A stretch of 64,000 nt of DNA from Immersiella caudata (lineage: Eukaryota > Ascomycota > Sordariomycetes > Sordariales > Lasiosphaeriaceae), in the NCBI GenBank assembly GCA_030512335.1, contig JAULSU010000002.1, positions 558,001 to 622,000 on the forward strand, in the 5' to 3' direction. Below the pieces are notes generated by a model that worked only from the letters and a program-made list of their open reading frames with translations, searched no databases and was not told the DNA's origin. The translations under genes and the position numbers were made by a program. Shown here one piece after another: positions 10,601 through 19,952 of this stretch (positions are counted from its first letter, which is position 1; every line of letters starts with the position of its first letter).

Positions 10601-13600
10601 GAGTCTCCAACGATGACCTCAGCTCGCTGAGAAGCTCACGGGTTTCAAGAACGTGGCCCTCGAGTGTGTCAATATGCTCTTTATTGACAGCCTGGTCGCC
10701 TTCGATCATATCGTCTAGACGGGCTTTGGTGTTCCTGAGAATCGTTTCGATGGCTTCAACGTCCTCTCTCGTAGCAGGATCGGTAAGGGATGGGGCCGGT
10801 GGTGCAGTAACCGGTTCCCGGGCGAGCAGTTCAGCAACCGAATCTTGGATGGTCTTCACCCTGTCTTCCAACGATGCCAAGCTCTCCAAAGGCTCAAGCA
10901 GGCCTTCCAAGGGCTCACGTTTGGAGATGTCCGAGACACTCTCAGCAACATTTTGCAGCTTCTCTTGGATCTCAGCCAGATCCTCTTTGGCAAGGGACTC
11001 GACTACTGGGGGAGGTGCTGACTCCAGAGCCTCCACCTTGGTGCCGAGCTGTGTCAGAAGAGACTCAATGTTCTTGATGTCGTCGTGCTTCAGCGGTGGC
11101 TCGGCCGGGATCATCGCGTTCTCTTCCTTTTCACCGATGGTTGCGAGGGCTCGGTCGTTCTTGCTTTCCTCCCTGAGCTCATCGATGTCTGATCGCACGC
11201 TGTCTAGCCCATTCTTGAGGGCATCGAGAATTTCATCGTTGGCGGTCAAATCAGCCGGCTTATCATGGAGTTTGTCGATGCTGTGTCGAATGTCACCGAG
11301 TCCCTCCTGAAGCGCATCGAGAATCTCTGACACGCCGCCAAGCGGTCTCGTGCTGATGTCAGTCCGGAGACTGCTCAGACCATCTTGGAGAGCTTCGATG
11401 AACTCTTTGCTGCCGCCAGAATGCCCGCCTTGCGGGATGACCGGGACCAAGGAGGAGTTGACCGTGTCTCGAAGGGATTCAATTTCGCCTCTGAGCAGCT
11501 CCTTGGAACTTTCTGTCGAACTGGCAAGAAGCTCTGCGATCTCCTCGCGGAACCCGTCAAGGGTGTTCACAAGATGTGCCATGGTGTCGCTAGGATTTGC
11601 GTCGCCCCTCGCACGATCTACGTAGATCTCGATATCTTGCCGCAGCTTCTCGAATCCGTCCTTGGTTGCGTCGAGGACCTGTTCTGTGTCCCGGCCATTG
11701 GCAGCCATGTTCTGCTTCGCCTCGTCCGAAACGGCTTGGAATTGGACGTCGAAGTAGTCCCTAAGCTCCTGCAGCCGCCGTACAATTTCGTCATCGTCGC
11801 CTGAGAGAGGCACGAGAGCAGAAGATGGGGCCGCAGCGGACGGGAAGTTGAACGACTCAAGGCCTTCCTTTACAGCACGTGCCATGTCGCTGTTGAGATT
11901 CAGGGATTCTAGGCCTTCCTTGACGGCATCGGCCACGTCCCCTCTCGACAGGCCCGAAGTCGGAACAAGGGCGGAAGAAGAGACAGATGAGAAGTCGACC
12001 GACTGAAGACCCTTTTTGACAGCCTCTTCGACGTCGTGACTGATATTGAGCGAATCGAGCCCATCCTTTACAGCATCTGCCACGTCAACCCTAGACAGGT
12101 CAGAACGTGGGATGAGCGCCGAGGAGTAGACAGACGCAAAATCGAACGACTTCAAACTGTCGCTGACGGCATGCTTCACCTCGGCAGAGATTTGAAGTGA
12201 ATCGAGACCATCTTTGATAGCGTCAGCAACGTCGACCCTCGAGAGATCCGAGCGTGGAATAAGGGCTGATGAGTAGACGGAGGCAAAGTCAAAGGACTTC
12301 AAAGCCTCGCTGACGGCGCGGTAGACATCCGTAGGAAGGTTAGCTGACTCAATGCCATCTCTGACGGCGTCAACCATGTCCGGTGCGAGATCGAATGACT
12401 TCAGCCCTTGCTTGACAGCCTCGGAAATATCCGTCTTCGTCAGAGGCTGGGGGACCAGGGCAGATGAGTGGATAGCTGAGAAGTCAAAGGTATGAAGACT
12501 CTGGTTCACGGCATCCAACACGTCATCGCGAGTGAGTTCCTGGGTTGGAGGAGGTGGTGGTGCAGGTGTCGGAAAGTCGAATGTGTGAAGGCCCTCCCTG
12601 ACTGCATCGAGCATATCGTCTTTGGAAAGGTCCGGCCCCGTCGAAGGAGCGACTGGGAACTCAAACTCCTCCAAGCACTCCCTAACAGCCTCAAGAATCT
12701 CGTCGCGTGACAAACTCGCCGGGGTATCGACTTGTGGTGGGACGTAGTGCTTGAGGCCCTCAACGACAGCCTTGAACACCTCTTCCCTTGTGGCGCCAGG
12801 TGGGCGGTCATCTTGAGGGGCGTATTCTCTGAGTCCCTCCTTGAGACACTCCAAGACCTCATGGCGCTCAAGGCCAATCTGCTGGATCTCGATCTCGGGC
12901 TTGTATTTTTCCCAGGCATCCTTCACGGCTTGTACGACATCTTCCCTGCGGATCTCAGGTACGCGCGGTTTGCTTGCTTGGGAATCCTTGAGAGCCGCTC
13001 TCATGCTGTTGTAGATCTCTTTATAGTCGATTGTGGAATCCCTTGAGACAGATGTCGCAGAGGACTGTCGTCGATGCTCCCGAAGGACGTTGTTCATGTG
13101 TTCCTTCATCTCTGCTAGGCCCTCCTCAACAACTCTGGTCATCTCGGCTTTACTATTGGCGTCCAATTTTCCAGATGATGTTGTGTTTTTTGCGACGACT
13201 TCATCAAGTCGGCGGCCAATCTCCCTTCCCATACCGAGAACCTCGCCGCGAAGTTCCCGTACGAGGGCCTTAACCTCAGCTGTGAGACCGCCCCCTTGAG
13301 CAACGCTGTCCTTGACAGTTCGGATTGCCTTGATGACATCCTCGTTGATGAAGTCGGCCTTCTGGCCCGTAGGGGCCGATGAACGACGTGTATCAGTATC
13401 CTGGAGGAATTTGCCGGTGTGACCACTGAAAACAGATTCCTTGCTGAAGTCGAGCTCTCTACGTGAGCCCTCTCCGTCGTCGCTGAAGCTCCAGGCACGA
13501 TGCCGAGTGTTACCGGAACCACCATCGCCGCCTCCGTTCCCTCCCGCGGCCGCGACGACTGCTTGTTGCTGATTTGCCTTCACAATTCGGAGCAGCTCAT

Positions 13601-14759
13601 CCACTTTTTCTGCAATCGCAAAGCCCTGCAGCTTCTCTTGCAGCTCGGTAAGACGGCTAAGGAGTGAATCCTGGCCGTCCCGTGTCCCCATGTCGCGAAT
13701 GATTTTCTCCAGGAGGGCAACTGTTGCTGGAGAGTCCGCAATGAGGGAAGGAGTGCTGAGAAGGGACTCTCTATCCAACGAAGCTGCAAAACTATTGGGC
13801 GATGGGATTCTGGGAAGAGAAAACGGCCGCACTGATTTCGACAAAGATGTAGGAGAGGTTGGATGGTTTCGCCCCTCCAAAAGAAGCGGTCCTCCATATG
13901 AGTCCCGTGTGGCTAACTTGTGTTGCTTCGCATCATTGATCAAATCTCTCAGGCTCTTCCGGATGTCCTCATCGCGGGCATTCGTGGCCTCCTTCAAACT
14001 AAGAAGGTCGGTCGCGTTGTCCCTGCTCCGTCTGCTGAGTGACGCCATCTCTTTCTGGAGAGTAGTAGCAATGCTTGTGAGAGTGAGGATTTGGTTTGAA
14101 AGCGACTCCAGGCCCTGGGGCACTTTCACTAGCGCCGTCGAACCATTCGTGATATTGGCAAGAGGGGCGTCGGGCTCCTTTGGAGGTGGCAGAGCAGGGC
14201 CGTAAGTGGTGCTCATATTCTGGAGTGCGAGCATAGTTGCTGATTGGGGAGGTGTATTCTCGCCGAGAATGCTCTGCGGCGCCCGGCGCACCGTCGGTCG
14301 GATGATGGGGGTCAGGCTAGGGCCCGGCACCGGCGAGGGAGCCATGGTCTTCTCTTCCCGCTCCGGCCTCGGCTCAACAAAAGGGTCTCGGCCTCTGAAG
14401 GGTGTAGACGGCCTGTCGATCTTCTCCGGAGACCGCGGGGCTGGAGAATCGCGGCCACTCTCAATCATCAAGCTGAGATCCTTGACAGACGATGGCTGGA
14501 GCGACTGCAGACGGCGGTGTGTGGTGCCTCTAAGCAGTCTTTCGGGAGATGGCTCGAGTCGCGTTCGGGGAGGGGGAAGCATTGCGCTCTCGCGCGCTTT
14601 CTCGGTCAGTGCCGCATGGGCGGACTGAATGGCACTCGACGTGCCTGCCCTGGAGACAACGCCTGGTGACTGGGGGTTGAGAGGGAGCGGCGGCGGTGCC
14701 CGCTCGGGATCGGAACTGTCCCACCTGTTCTTGATTAGCGACCGCCAAAGCTTGGACAT
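7617..14759 (-). CDS. Very long repeat-containing coiled-coil protein
   Basis: Single uninterrupted exon of 2,380 residues, the largest complete gene here. The open frame continues upstream to 15092 but has no earlier ATG, so the start MSKLWRSLIK is chosen. The N-terminal 250 residues are Pro/Ser/Arg-rich. About residues 600-985 carry short helical modules of the form R-[DE]-[DE]-[VI]-x-x-A-V-[KR]-x-G-L ending in FDFP or FDFS; late in the array the unit becomes a near-perfect 49-residue repeat. Long predicted coiled coil follows. At about 1836-2081 there are eight or nine copies of a 29-residue unit (type LKEEQARLxExNxxIxEEQ). The tail is basic, then strongly acidic. Ascomycete relatives are often labelled chromosome-segregation ATPase-like, but no ATPase motif is visible here. 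Function is unknown; a structural or tethering role is inference. Confidence 0.88.
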   Translation of the reverse strand: MSKLWRSLIKNRWDSSDPERAPPPLPLNPQSPGVVSRAGTSSAIQSAHAALTEKARESAMLPPPRTRLEPSPERLLRGTTHRRLQSLQPSSVKDLSLMIESGRDSPAPRSPEKIDRPSTPFRGRDPFVEPRPEREEKTMAPSPVPGPSLTPIIRPTVRRAPQSILGENTPPQSATMLALQNMSTTYGPALPPPKEPDAPLANITNGSTALVKVPQGLESLSNQILTLTSIATTLQKEMASLSRRSRDNATDLLSLKEATNARDEDIRKSLRDLINDAKQHKLATRDSYGGPLLLEGRNHPTSPTSLSKSVRPFSLPRIPSPNSFAASLDRESLLSTPSLIADSPATVALLEKIIRDMGTRDGQDSLLSRLTELQEKLQGFAIAEKVDELLRIVKANQQQAVVAAAGGNGGGDGGSGNTRHRAWSFSDDGEGSRRELDFSKESVFSGHTGKFLQDTDTRRSSAPTGQKADFINEDVIKAIRTVKDSVAQGGGLTAEVKALVRELRGEVLGMGREIGRRLDEVVAKNTTSSGKLDANSKAEMTRVVEEGLAEMKEHMNNVLREHRRQSSATSVSRDSTIDYKEIYNSMRAALKDSQASKPRVPEIRREDVVQAVKDAWEKYKPEIEIQQIGLERHEVLECLKEGLREYAPQDDRPPGATREEVFKAVVEGLKHYVPPQVDTPASLSRDEILEAVRECLEEFEFPVAPSTGPDLSKDDMLDAVREGLHTFDFPTPAPPPPPTQELTRDDVLDAVNQSLHTFDFSAIHSSALVPQPLTKTDISEAVKQGLKSFDLAPDMVDAVRDGIESANLPTDVYRAVSEALKSFDFASVYSSALIPRSDLSRVDVADAIKDGLDSLQISAEVKHAVSDSLKSFDFASVYSSALIPRSDLSRVDVADAVKDGLDSLNISHDVEEAVKKGLQSVDFSSVSSSALVPTSGLSRGDVADAVKEGLESLNLNSDMARAVKEGLESFNFPSAAAPSSALVPLSGDDDEIVRRLQELRDYFDVQFQAVSDEAKQNMAANGRDTEQVLDATKDGFEKLRQDIEIYVDRARGDANPSDTMAHLVNTLDGFREEIAELLASSTESSKELLRGEIESLRDTVNSSLVPVIPQGGHSGGSKEFIEALQDGLSSLRTDISTRPLGGVSEILDALQEGLGDIRHSIDKLHDKPADLTANDEILDALKNGLDSVRSDIDELREESKNDRALATIGEKEENAMIPAEPPLKHDDIKNIESLLTQLGTKVEALESAPPPVVESLAKEDLAEIQEKLQNVAESVSDISKREPLEGLLEPLESLASLEDRVKTIQDSVAELLAREPVTAPPAPSLTDPATREDVEAIETILRNTKARLDDMIEGDQAVNKEHIDTLEGHVLETRELLSELRSSLETLSRKEDITMVESLVTQIISSFDEMKERHEKALEDPERVTKTDIDAVEAICLDTKVVIEQILKSDLNTVATKDDVLSMETLLKDYRERVEARSESDSKALEVRQAEMATVGERVTEVKSILDEFRDVMRNKLEDGAKGIDAINGIIHAMNDAVRKNANVSDDLKEMFDTMKIEFEDSRAGVVGAKLETDEKFQVTIDTLTAKFDERIGELFTKYDDFQLVQDERAAKGEERDVEMEAAVAGTKAIAEELKLLIDTLGSTVTDSLEKMEEASKTVFERVEELVNKTEESQVDGKAEHQLTREQFQEVVGKVDGLHGHFTESEPKILEAIQDVMLLVNQHYEHTKVSTLAIEDKIEEAKPPLLPPPEKYDDSIVLEKLDQLVTHTQATDKAFEHLSVIPDVHAVVRQTAAELAAFVAAQTQRIADEHEDREKTLQDTIVALERRLEEKQQVESLVASLREEEARLKESIHVTLKAEQQEMKDQFLANLVEEESRLKSTNDDLKAEQDLLRETFVASLKEEQARLMETNVAIKEEQDQLKETFLSSLREEQARLNELNDAIREEHQALKDTFLANLREEELLLKEANASLRSEQEQLREIFVSSLKEEEQRLKEANDILRQEHEQIKATLREENERLKIELLANLMEEETRLKEVNASLREEQDRIKEEFFTSLKEEEQRLKESLDTLRCEHADLAAKKSRIAADLSATETALHIRREDVQFMEAKAEALERRILEGVMDHSRVLLMAKQKRPGGRESMSRKRVVSQKIADEPSSPTPVEDTKSRTAFNIAMAAKSKLNAPTPPGASRRILSLSQITNNTPTGGIKRSQSVRTAVGPGRLRKASWAGGNRAAKGYGDLEKDKENLQLKESDEDNDSEPENEFQDPPPVDIVISRAESIFSDRSHGSPVNEPADDRLNDDPINDYDTLDLDGDRMDEISESETLRRSSRGTTVITSTGSYAESGDYSGEEDDVDDAASDWTESVVGTESAASTAVGAEN
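8520..9255 (-). repeat. 29-residue coiled-coil repeat array
   Basis: Eight to nine consecutive units of about 29 residues (87 nt), each starting L[KRVM]EEE..RL and ending in a hydrophobic F[LVF][AST][SN]. One unit is cut to about 15 residues. At the DNA level the units are diverged, so this is an old array kept by protein-level selection. Confidence 0.85.
11805..12960 (-). repeat. Helical-module array inside the coiled-coil gene
   Basis: At least six shorter modules (each R/K-[DE]-[DE]-[VIM]-...-AV-[KR]-E-GL) are followed by about five longer units of up to 49 residues (147 nt), containing SSAL[VI]P and DVADA[VI]K[DE]GL[DE]SL. Two neighbouring long units share an identical 20-residue stretch starting FDFASVYSS, which indicates recent tandem duplication. 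Confidence 0.85.
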
Positions 14760-15729
14760 GACATTGTCGTCGTCTGGCGACGAAGACGGGGCCCAGCGCG
14801 GGCGCGGAAGGAGAGGCAAGCCTACATTGGGACAAGAGCGCGGCCGTGGTCCGAGGAACCGGAATGTTGGTGTCTTAAAGCGCGGTCCATGTCGCGAGGG
14901 GCATCCCTCTCGAAAGGCGGCATTTCGCGGTGACGTCGCAGGCCAGAAGCTGCTGCGTGTTGGCTGAACCAGGTGGAATTGGAATGTGAGGAGTGGAGCG
15001 CGGAATGGAGCTCGCAAGGGGGCGATCAGAAATGAAAGCTTTCTCTCGCGCCCCGGCGTGATGTGAACAGCAAGCAGAACAGAGCAGCACAAAGCAGCGG
15101 GAGTCTATCCCTCGCTCTGCATCAAAATGCAATGAAGCCAAAAACTGGTGGTATCGCAGAATTGCAGTCCAAGAACTTGCAGGGTATATCGGCTGTTGTT
15201 AAGACGGTTGGAAGGGAGGGGTCATGGCGCCGGCCAACGTCAACATCGTTTGCGTTGGCGCTCTGTGGTCCAATTGCCTGCTCGCGTGTTGATTGTTTTC
15301 TGTCTCCTAGGCAACGCCTCGGAAGGTGTGGGCTTGGCGCCTGCAGGACCGCTGCACAAGCGGGCGGCAGCTGCCGCCGTTACTTCTTATCGATAATAGA
15401 AACCCACCCTTCCGCGAACCATTCCATCGGTTCCATCCCAGCTCTCAGACTTGAGGAAGTCCCCTGCGGAGAAGGGACGAGGCCCACCTTGATTGGCAAT
15501 CAAGAGTGACATCAGATTGAGAGGAACGCGGTGGGAGAAGGAGTTGGACCATCAAAGGTCCGCGACGGATAAGATGCCATTTTCGAAATGCGAAGACATG
15601 TCAAAGGGATCTCTCCACGCAAAATATCCTGAAAGGCAACGCCGTCGAGAACGCAACGAGGCATAGCAAGAAGGATGTCACACTCTTTTCTTCCGCCGCC
15701 CAAGAGGCAACATATCTCATTTGAGTACT
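14760..15729. other. Intergenic, leader of the coiled-coil gene
   Basis: Upstream region of the coiled-coil gene and downstream region of the PLP-binding protein gene (both minus strand). An open frame without ATG continues from the coiled-coil gene to 15092 and is probably 5' UTR. No other gene is seen. Confidence 0.5.
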
Positions 15730-16626
15730 CTATGCTACCACTTTGGCCTCCGATTTTGCTGGCCGTTGTCCAAAGACGGTGCTGCCAATGCGGACCTCAT
15801 CACTCCCCATTGCGATAGCACCCTCAAAATCCTCACTCATGCCCATGCTGAGCTCCAGCTCTCTGCCTAAGCCAAGCTCCTTTGCCACTAGATCTCTCTG
15901 TTCCTTCAAGAGAATAAAGTCTCCGTTTTCATTTTCAGGGGTCGTGGCCACACTTCGAGCAATGGCGCCAATAGTCATCAGCCCCAGCAAGTGCAGGTTG
16001 GGACAGTCCTCAACAATCGAGCGGCAAAGGGACACTACTTCGGTTCCAGGGGCGCAACCAGATTTCGATTCTTCCCCAGAGGTATTGACTTGGACGTGGA
16101 TATTGATCTTGGCTGTTGACGGCTCAGCAGAGATCAGGTTCCCTCTGTACTTGTCCAGCAGTTGTGCCTTCTTCAGACTGTCGATGCTCGACACACACCA
16201 CAAGTTAGGGATCTTGGCCAGATTCTTGCAGTGATCTACGAGAACCGTTTAGTGAACAGCAAATTTGATGTTTGGGGCGTAATGGATCATACTAGACTGC
16301 AGACCTCCAATAAAATGCCACTGGATGGTTCTGGGGAGAAGCTCTGCTTTCTGGCCGAGCTCCTGTGCATAATTCTCGCCGAAGTCTACATGATTTGCTG
16401 GGCTGTTATGAAGGGCGAGAATGTCGTTCGCCGGCTTCAATTTGGAGACGGCAACCAGTCGGATCTTTGCACGGCTTCCACGTCAGAGGCGTTCATTCAT
16501 GATTCCAGAGTGGGAACTTACTGTTCGGCCCTTGGCAACCGCCGCAATTCTCTCCTTGACGCCCTGCAACTGCGATACCAGGGCGCTTACTCTTACTGGG
16601 TCGAGCTTCATTTCTGCTTCACTCAT
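15730..16626 (-). CDS. PLP-binding YggS/PROSC-family homeostasis protein
   Basis: Member of the alanine-racemase-fold family that includes E. coli YggS, human PLPBP and yeast YBL036C. These bind pyridoxal 5'-phosphate and buffer its cellular level; no enzyme reaction is established (family knowledge). Three exons, 16626..16522, 16464..16293 and 16235..15730, give 260 residues; both introns are 57 nt. Lys43 in VAVSKLKP is the expected PLP Schiff-base lysine. Family signatures follow: the HFGEN-like VDFGENYAQEL, WHFIGGLQSN across the second joint, and near the C-terminus MGMSEDFEGAI and VRIGSTVFG. The length matches the family. The first intron's acceptor is AAAG rather than CAG, chosen because it alone restores IRLVAVSKLKP. 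Confidence 0.92.
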
Positions 16627-17331
16627 GGCGCAGTGTGGCCCGTAGCTGACTTATTCTTGGCGGTTGATGAAGCTGGCGTGACTCGGGGTGGTGTTTTCGC
16701 AGCCGGGTTTGCCGTTTCCCCATCCCCATATTCGGGGCCTGCTTGCGACAAGAATTCGCCCAGCGGCCGCATAACTATTCCTATCCGAGTACACGCAGAG
16801 CCGCCTTGCAACTACGTTAGGCTGCGATAGTGGCTGCCGCTTCGAATCCCCCACACTGCAACAACCCCACCAGAATACCCATTGTTCTCTCCGTCGAAAA
16901 TCAACAATTCTCCAATTCGACATTGCGACTTGTGGTCTTCGAATGAAAAGCGTGAGATCAGCTCATGCAAGATGCATCCCCACTGTGCCCCTTTTGCCTT
17001 CTTCACCATTGCTGCCAATTCGCCCCTTTTGCAGGAGGGAGCTTGAGCATGATGCGGACCAACGATGATTGGTGATTCATGATTGGTGATAAGCTGAGAG
17101 AGCCTTCTCCTTCTGCCTGCCAGTTCACCGAACCTTCTCACAATAACACTTTGATCGCAGCCTGGAGCATTGCACGGCACGCGAAACGGCCACATGCCAA
17201 ACACAATTCATTGCCAATTGCTCTCAAAACTTGTACGAATGGGCGAGTCTTCCCGTTTCTCCCCTCAGCACCTCCGCCTCACAATCCGGCGACGATCCCA
17301 GAGGAAGCGCAACATCCAAGAAAACGTAGCA
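16627..17331. promoter_or_regulatory. Divergent promoter region with paired CCAAT boxes
   Basis: Shared upstream region of the PLP-binding protein (-) and F-box (+) genes. It carries two copies of GATTGGTGAT at 17067-17076 and 17081-17090, which are inverted CCAAT boxes 14 bp apart. An ATG-containing open frame runs from 17194 into the F-box gene, so part of this stretch may be coding or leader. Confidence 0.45.
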
Positions 17332-18348
17332 ATGGAACCAACATCCGCACTACACCTCCCTCCAGAAATCTGGGAGATGGTCCTAGACCACTTGCCCCCC
17401 TCTTTCTTCCAAGAAGATCTCGCCCGTCTCACTCTCTGCAAGAGATGGTACGGCCTCGTCTACCCCGTCTTCATCCGCCGCCTGGAATACACCCCCAAAG
17501 TCATCAGCCGCCTTGTCAACCGCAAGGCCAACGCAACCGACCGCAAAACCGCCGCCATCAACCGAGCGCGAGAGCGCCTGCAAAACTCCACGCGGTATCT
17601 CACCCTAGCCGTAGACGGCAAACCCGCCAACGGATGCTTCGACACCCCCTACAACCTCCTCCGCTTTGGTGACATACTACGGGACTCCCCAAACCTTAAA
17701 TTCGTGCGCTTCGTCTCCCGCCCCGCCAATGAGGGCTGGAAAGCCGATCCCTACAGCGAGCGAGAACTCCCCCTGTACGGCATCGTCTCTTTCACGGAGC
17801 GGCTCCCCTTCCTCACTGACCTCGACCTGGACCTCTGCGGCGGCCAAAGGGTGCCAACCATCCTCTCCGGTCACTTCTGCCACACCATCTCCCCGTTAAT
17901 CTCACGCCTTCGGAGTCTTTCCATACGAACTCGCTGTCTCTGCAAAGATGCCTTCGTAGTCCGCTCCGGGAAAGAGGTAACACTTCAGCGTCTCACGGTG
18001 AATCTCCACCTGGGGACGATATCAAAGGTCAATCCAAAGCTCAACTCGACGATGCTATGTCCTTCAGATAGCATGGGCTCGTTCAGTTCGTGGGAGTGGC
18101 GCAATCCCATGGATGAGTTGCGGCCTGCAGTACTTGGGGTGGCTAAGGGGATGCGGGATCCAGAGCGGGCTCGGATTATCCACAAGGCGTTGAATGGAGA
18201 GATTCATTTGTGGGATGCGAAGAGCAACGAGTGCGTGGTGGAGGATGTGGAAATAGGGAAGCCGTTCGCGGCATTTTTGGAATTGGAGAGTGGTCGCTGT
18301 GCTGCGGAAGATGAGTGGCTTCATCCACAGCCACCGACCACTTGGTAA
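17332..18348 (+). CDS. F-box domain protein
   Basis: Likely substrate adaptor of an SCF ubiquitin ligase. The single exon gives 338 residues from MEPTSAL. An F-box-like motif lies at about residues 7-48 (LPPEIWEMVLDHLPP, then LARLTLCKRWYGLVYPVFIRRLEY). The rest has leucine-patterned segments such as FLTDLDLDLCGG and LISRLRSLSIRT, suggesting an irregular LRR-like fold, but no clear repeat. Two in-frame upstream ATGs (17194 and 17239) exist; 17332 was chosen because the preceding peptide is low-complexity basic and the F-box normally sits at the very N-terminus. The substrate cannot be told. Confidence 0.75.
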   Translation: MEPTSALHLPPEIWEMVLDHLPPSFFQEDLARLTLCKRWYGLVYPVFIRRLEYTPKVISRLVNRKANATDRKTAAINRARERLQNSTRYLTLAVDGKPANGCFDTPYNLLRFGDILRDSPNLKFVRFVSRPANEGWKADPYSERELPLYGIVSFTERLPFLTDLDLDLCGGQRVPTILSGHFCHTISPLISRLRSLSIRTRCLCKDAFVVRSGKEVTLQRLTVNLHLGTISKVNPKLNSTMLCPSDSMGSFSSWEWRNPMDELRPAVLGVAKGMRDPERARIIHKALNGEIHLWDAKSNECVVEDVEIGKPFAAFLELESGRCAAEDEWLHPQPPTTW

Positions 18349-18660
18349 GTTGAGTCCCGACGATGGGAGAGAGACGGGATGGGTTGGGTGGAGGATTGTG
18401 GCTTCTCAGGCGTAAATTTTGTAACAAATAGATGTTAGACACGGCCAACATAGAGGGCGAAAGGACTTCCCAAAGGAATGCTTTCTGCTGCGTCGGCGAC
18501 AGCAAGTATGTATTTATACGTACGACAATCAAACATGAGTGCATAAGGACATGAGTGACCCTTATAACCCCCCTATAATCCTCAATACATGCTATGGCTC
18601 GTGAGTGCCCCGAACTCTTTCCTCATCTCAACAAGATGCCCTTCAATGCTCAGACGAAAA
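18349..18660. other. Convergent intergenic region
   Basis: Short stretch between the 3' ends of the F-box and Mo25 genes; it presumably carries both polyadenylation regions. Nothing else is seen. Confidence 0.5.
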
Positions 18661-19952
18661 CTAGCGCTGGGGTGGTACAGGTGTGGGTGGCATGTTCTTG
18701 ATCTGCTTGATAAGGAACTCCCTCTCGTCTATAAACTGCTCATCGTCCGTCCTGTCCTCGAGGAAATGCGACAAAAAATGCAACAGCTTCTCCCGATTCA
18801 TGAGCAGAATCTTTTGGACCGGAACGGATTTGTGAGGATTGGCAACGAAAACCTTGAAGACGTGAAAACCTTCGTACTGGACCATTTTTCTGTCATCCCG
18901 TAAGAGGTTCATGCAAATCTTCAAGTGTTCACCTCGGTCAACATAGGCCGTCATGACGTTGTAGTTGGATCGATCCAACAGGATCTCGCCCAGCAGTTTA
19001 ATCGACTGCCGCTTCGTCACGTAGCTGTTTGACTGGACCAGTATGCCGTTGTACTTCTCAAAGAACAGCTCAAAGTTCACTGAAAGATATTTAGGAACAA
19101 GCTCCTTGTGTTTCGTCAGAAGTTCCTACGGGTCTTGGTCAGCGCCTGGTCCTTGTTTACAAGTGGCCTGTGTATCATAGCCGACAACTTACTCTGAAGG
19201 TTGTGAATGCGTCCGCCGCGACTTCAAAAGAGCTCTTGTCGATCCAGTCAAAAAAGTTCCAGAACACACCAGTGCCAGTTTGCTGTCTGTCTTTGTTGAT
19301 AGCAGCGATCCCTCTGGCGCTGGACCCTTGTGCTTCGCCATCGTCATACAAGATGATGGCCGCAGCGTCCTCGTTTTTGAGTACCTCGCGGAGAACAGTA
19401 CCCGCAGGGGTGGCGCTCTCTTTGTGATCGTACCCCCTACATAGTTCAACAAGCACTTGTGGTCGTTTCTCAATGACATAGGCCAGCGCGAGTGGGTCGC
19501 TCTTCGAGGTGGCTGTCGGAGGTCGGAACCGGAATACATAGGAGAATATGACCTGAGCATCTTTCCGCGACTCGAATGGAAGCTTGTGCAAGTTCACCGC
19601 AAGGAGGTAGAGGAGGTCTTCATCGATGATGCCGGTCACCAATTGGTAGGTTTGCTCAGGGCTCGCATCTGCTTCTGCGGCTGTCGTCAGTAACAATGGC
19701 AACGGCGCCGCAAGTGCAAGACATACCAGGCGTGCCCTGGAGCATCTGCTTCATTTGCGACAGAATCTTGGCGAGTTCATCGGCCTTTGCATGTTGTCAG
19801 TCACATTGAACTCCATCAGGCGCATTGTGCGCTGTGTTTACCTTGGCAGCCCCTGCTGCAGCCCCTTCAAGCTTTCCAATATGTTCTCTTGCTTGTTTGC
19901 ACAGCTCTGTAGCATTGGTCCTAGCCCGAGTCCTTCCGAAGAGGAACGACAT
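18661..19952 (-). CDS. hymA: Mo25/HymA-family scaffold protein
   Basis: Mo25 proteins are armadillo-like scaffolds that activate GCK/STE20-type kinases. In fungi (yeast Hym1, Aspergillus HymA) they work in the RAM/MOR morphogenesis network controlling polarity and conidiation. Four exons, 19952..19842, 19784..19727, 19674..19193 and 19125..18661, give 371 residues; introns are 57, 52 and 67 nt. The start MSFLFGRTRAR is a family hallmark. Other hallmarks are IILYDDGEAQGSS, FFDWIDKSSFEVAADAF, NFELFFEKYNGIL, SIKLLGEILLDR and a C-terminal segment with EGFHVFKVFVANP. Length is slightly above the animal proteins. Mob1, which acts in related NDR-kinase pathways, is also in this window, though far away. 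Confidence 0.95.

Noticed and set aside
10357..11310. Ser-rich 317-codon plus-strand frame inside the coiled-coil gene
   Set aside because: Its serine/arginine-rich translation comes from reading coiled-coil Glu/Leu codons in reverse; no independent support.
17170..17331. Extended N-terminus of the F-box protein
   Set aside because: The extension to 17170 has no ATG at its start, and the later in-frame ATGs give a low-complexity basic peptide; the F-box-proximal ATG is preferred but not proven.
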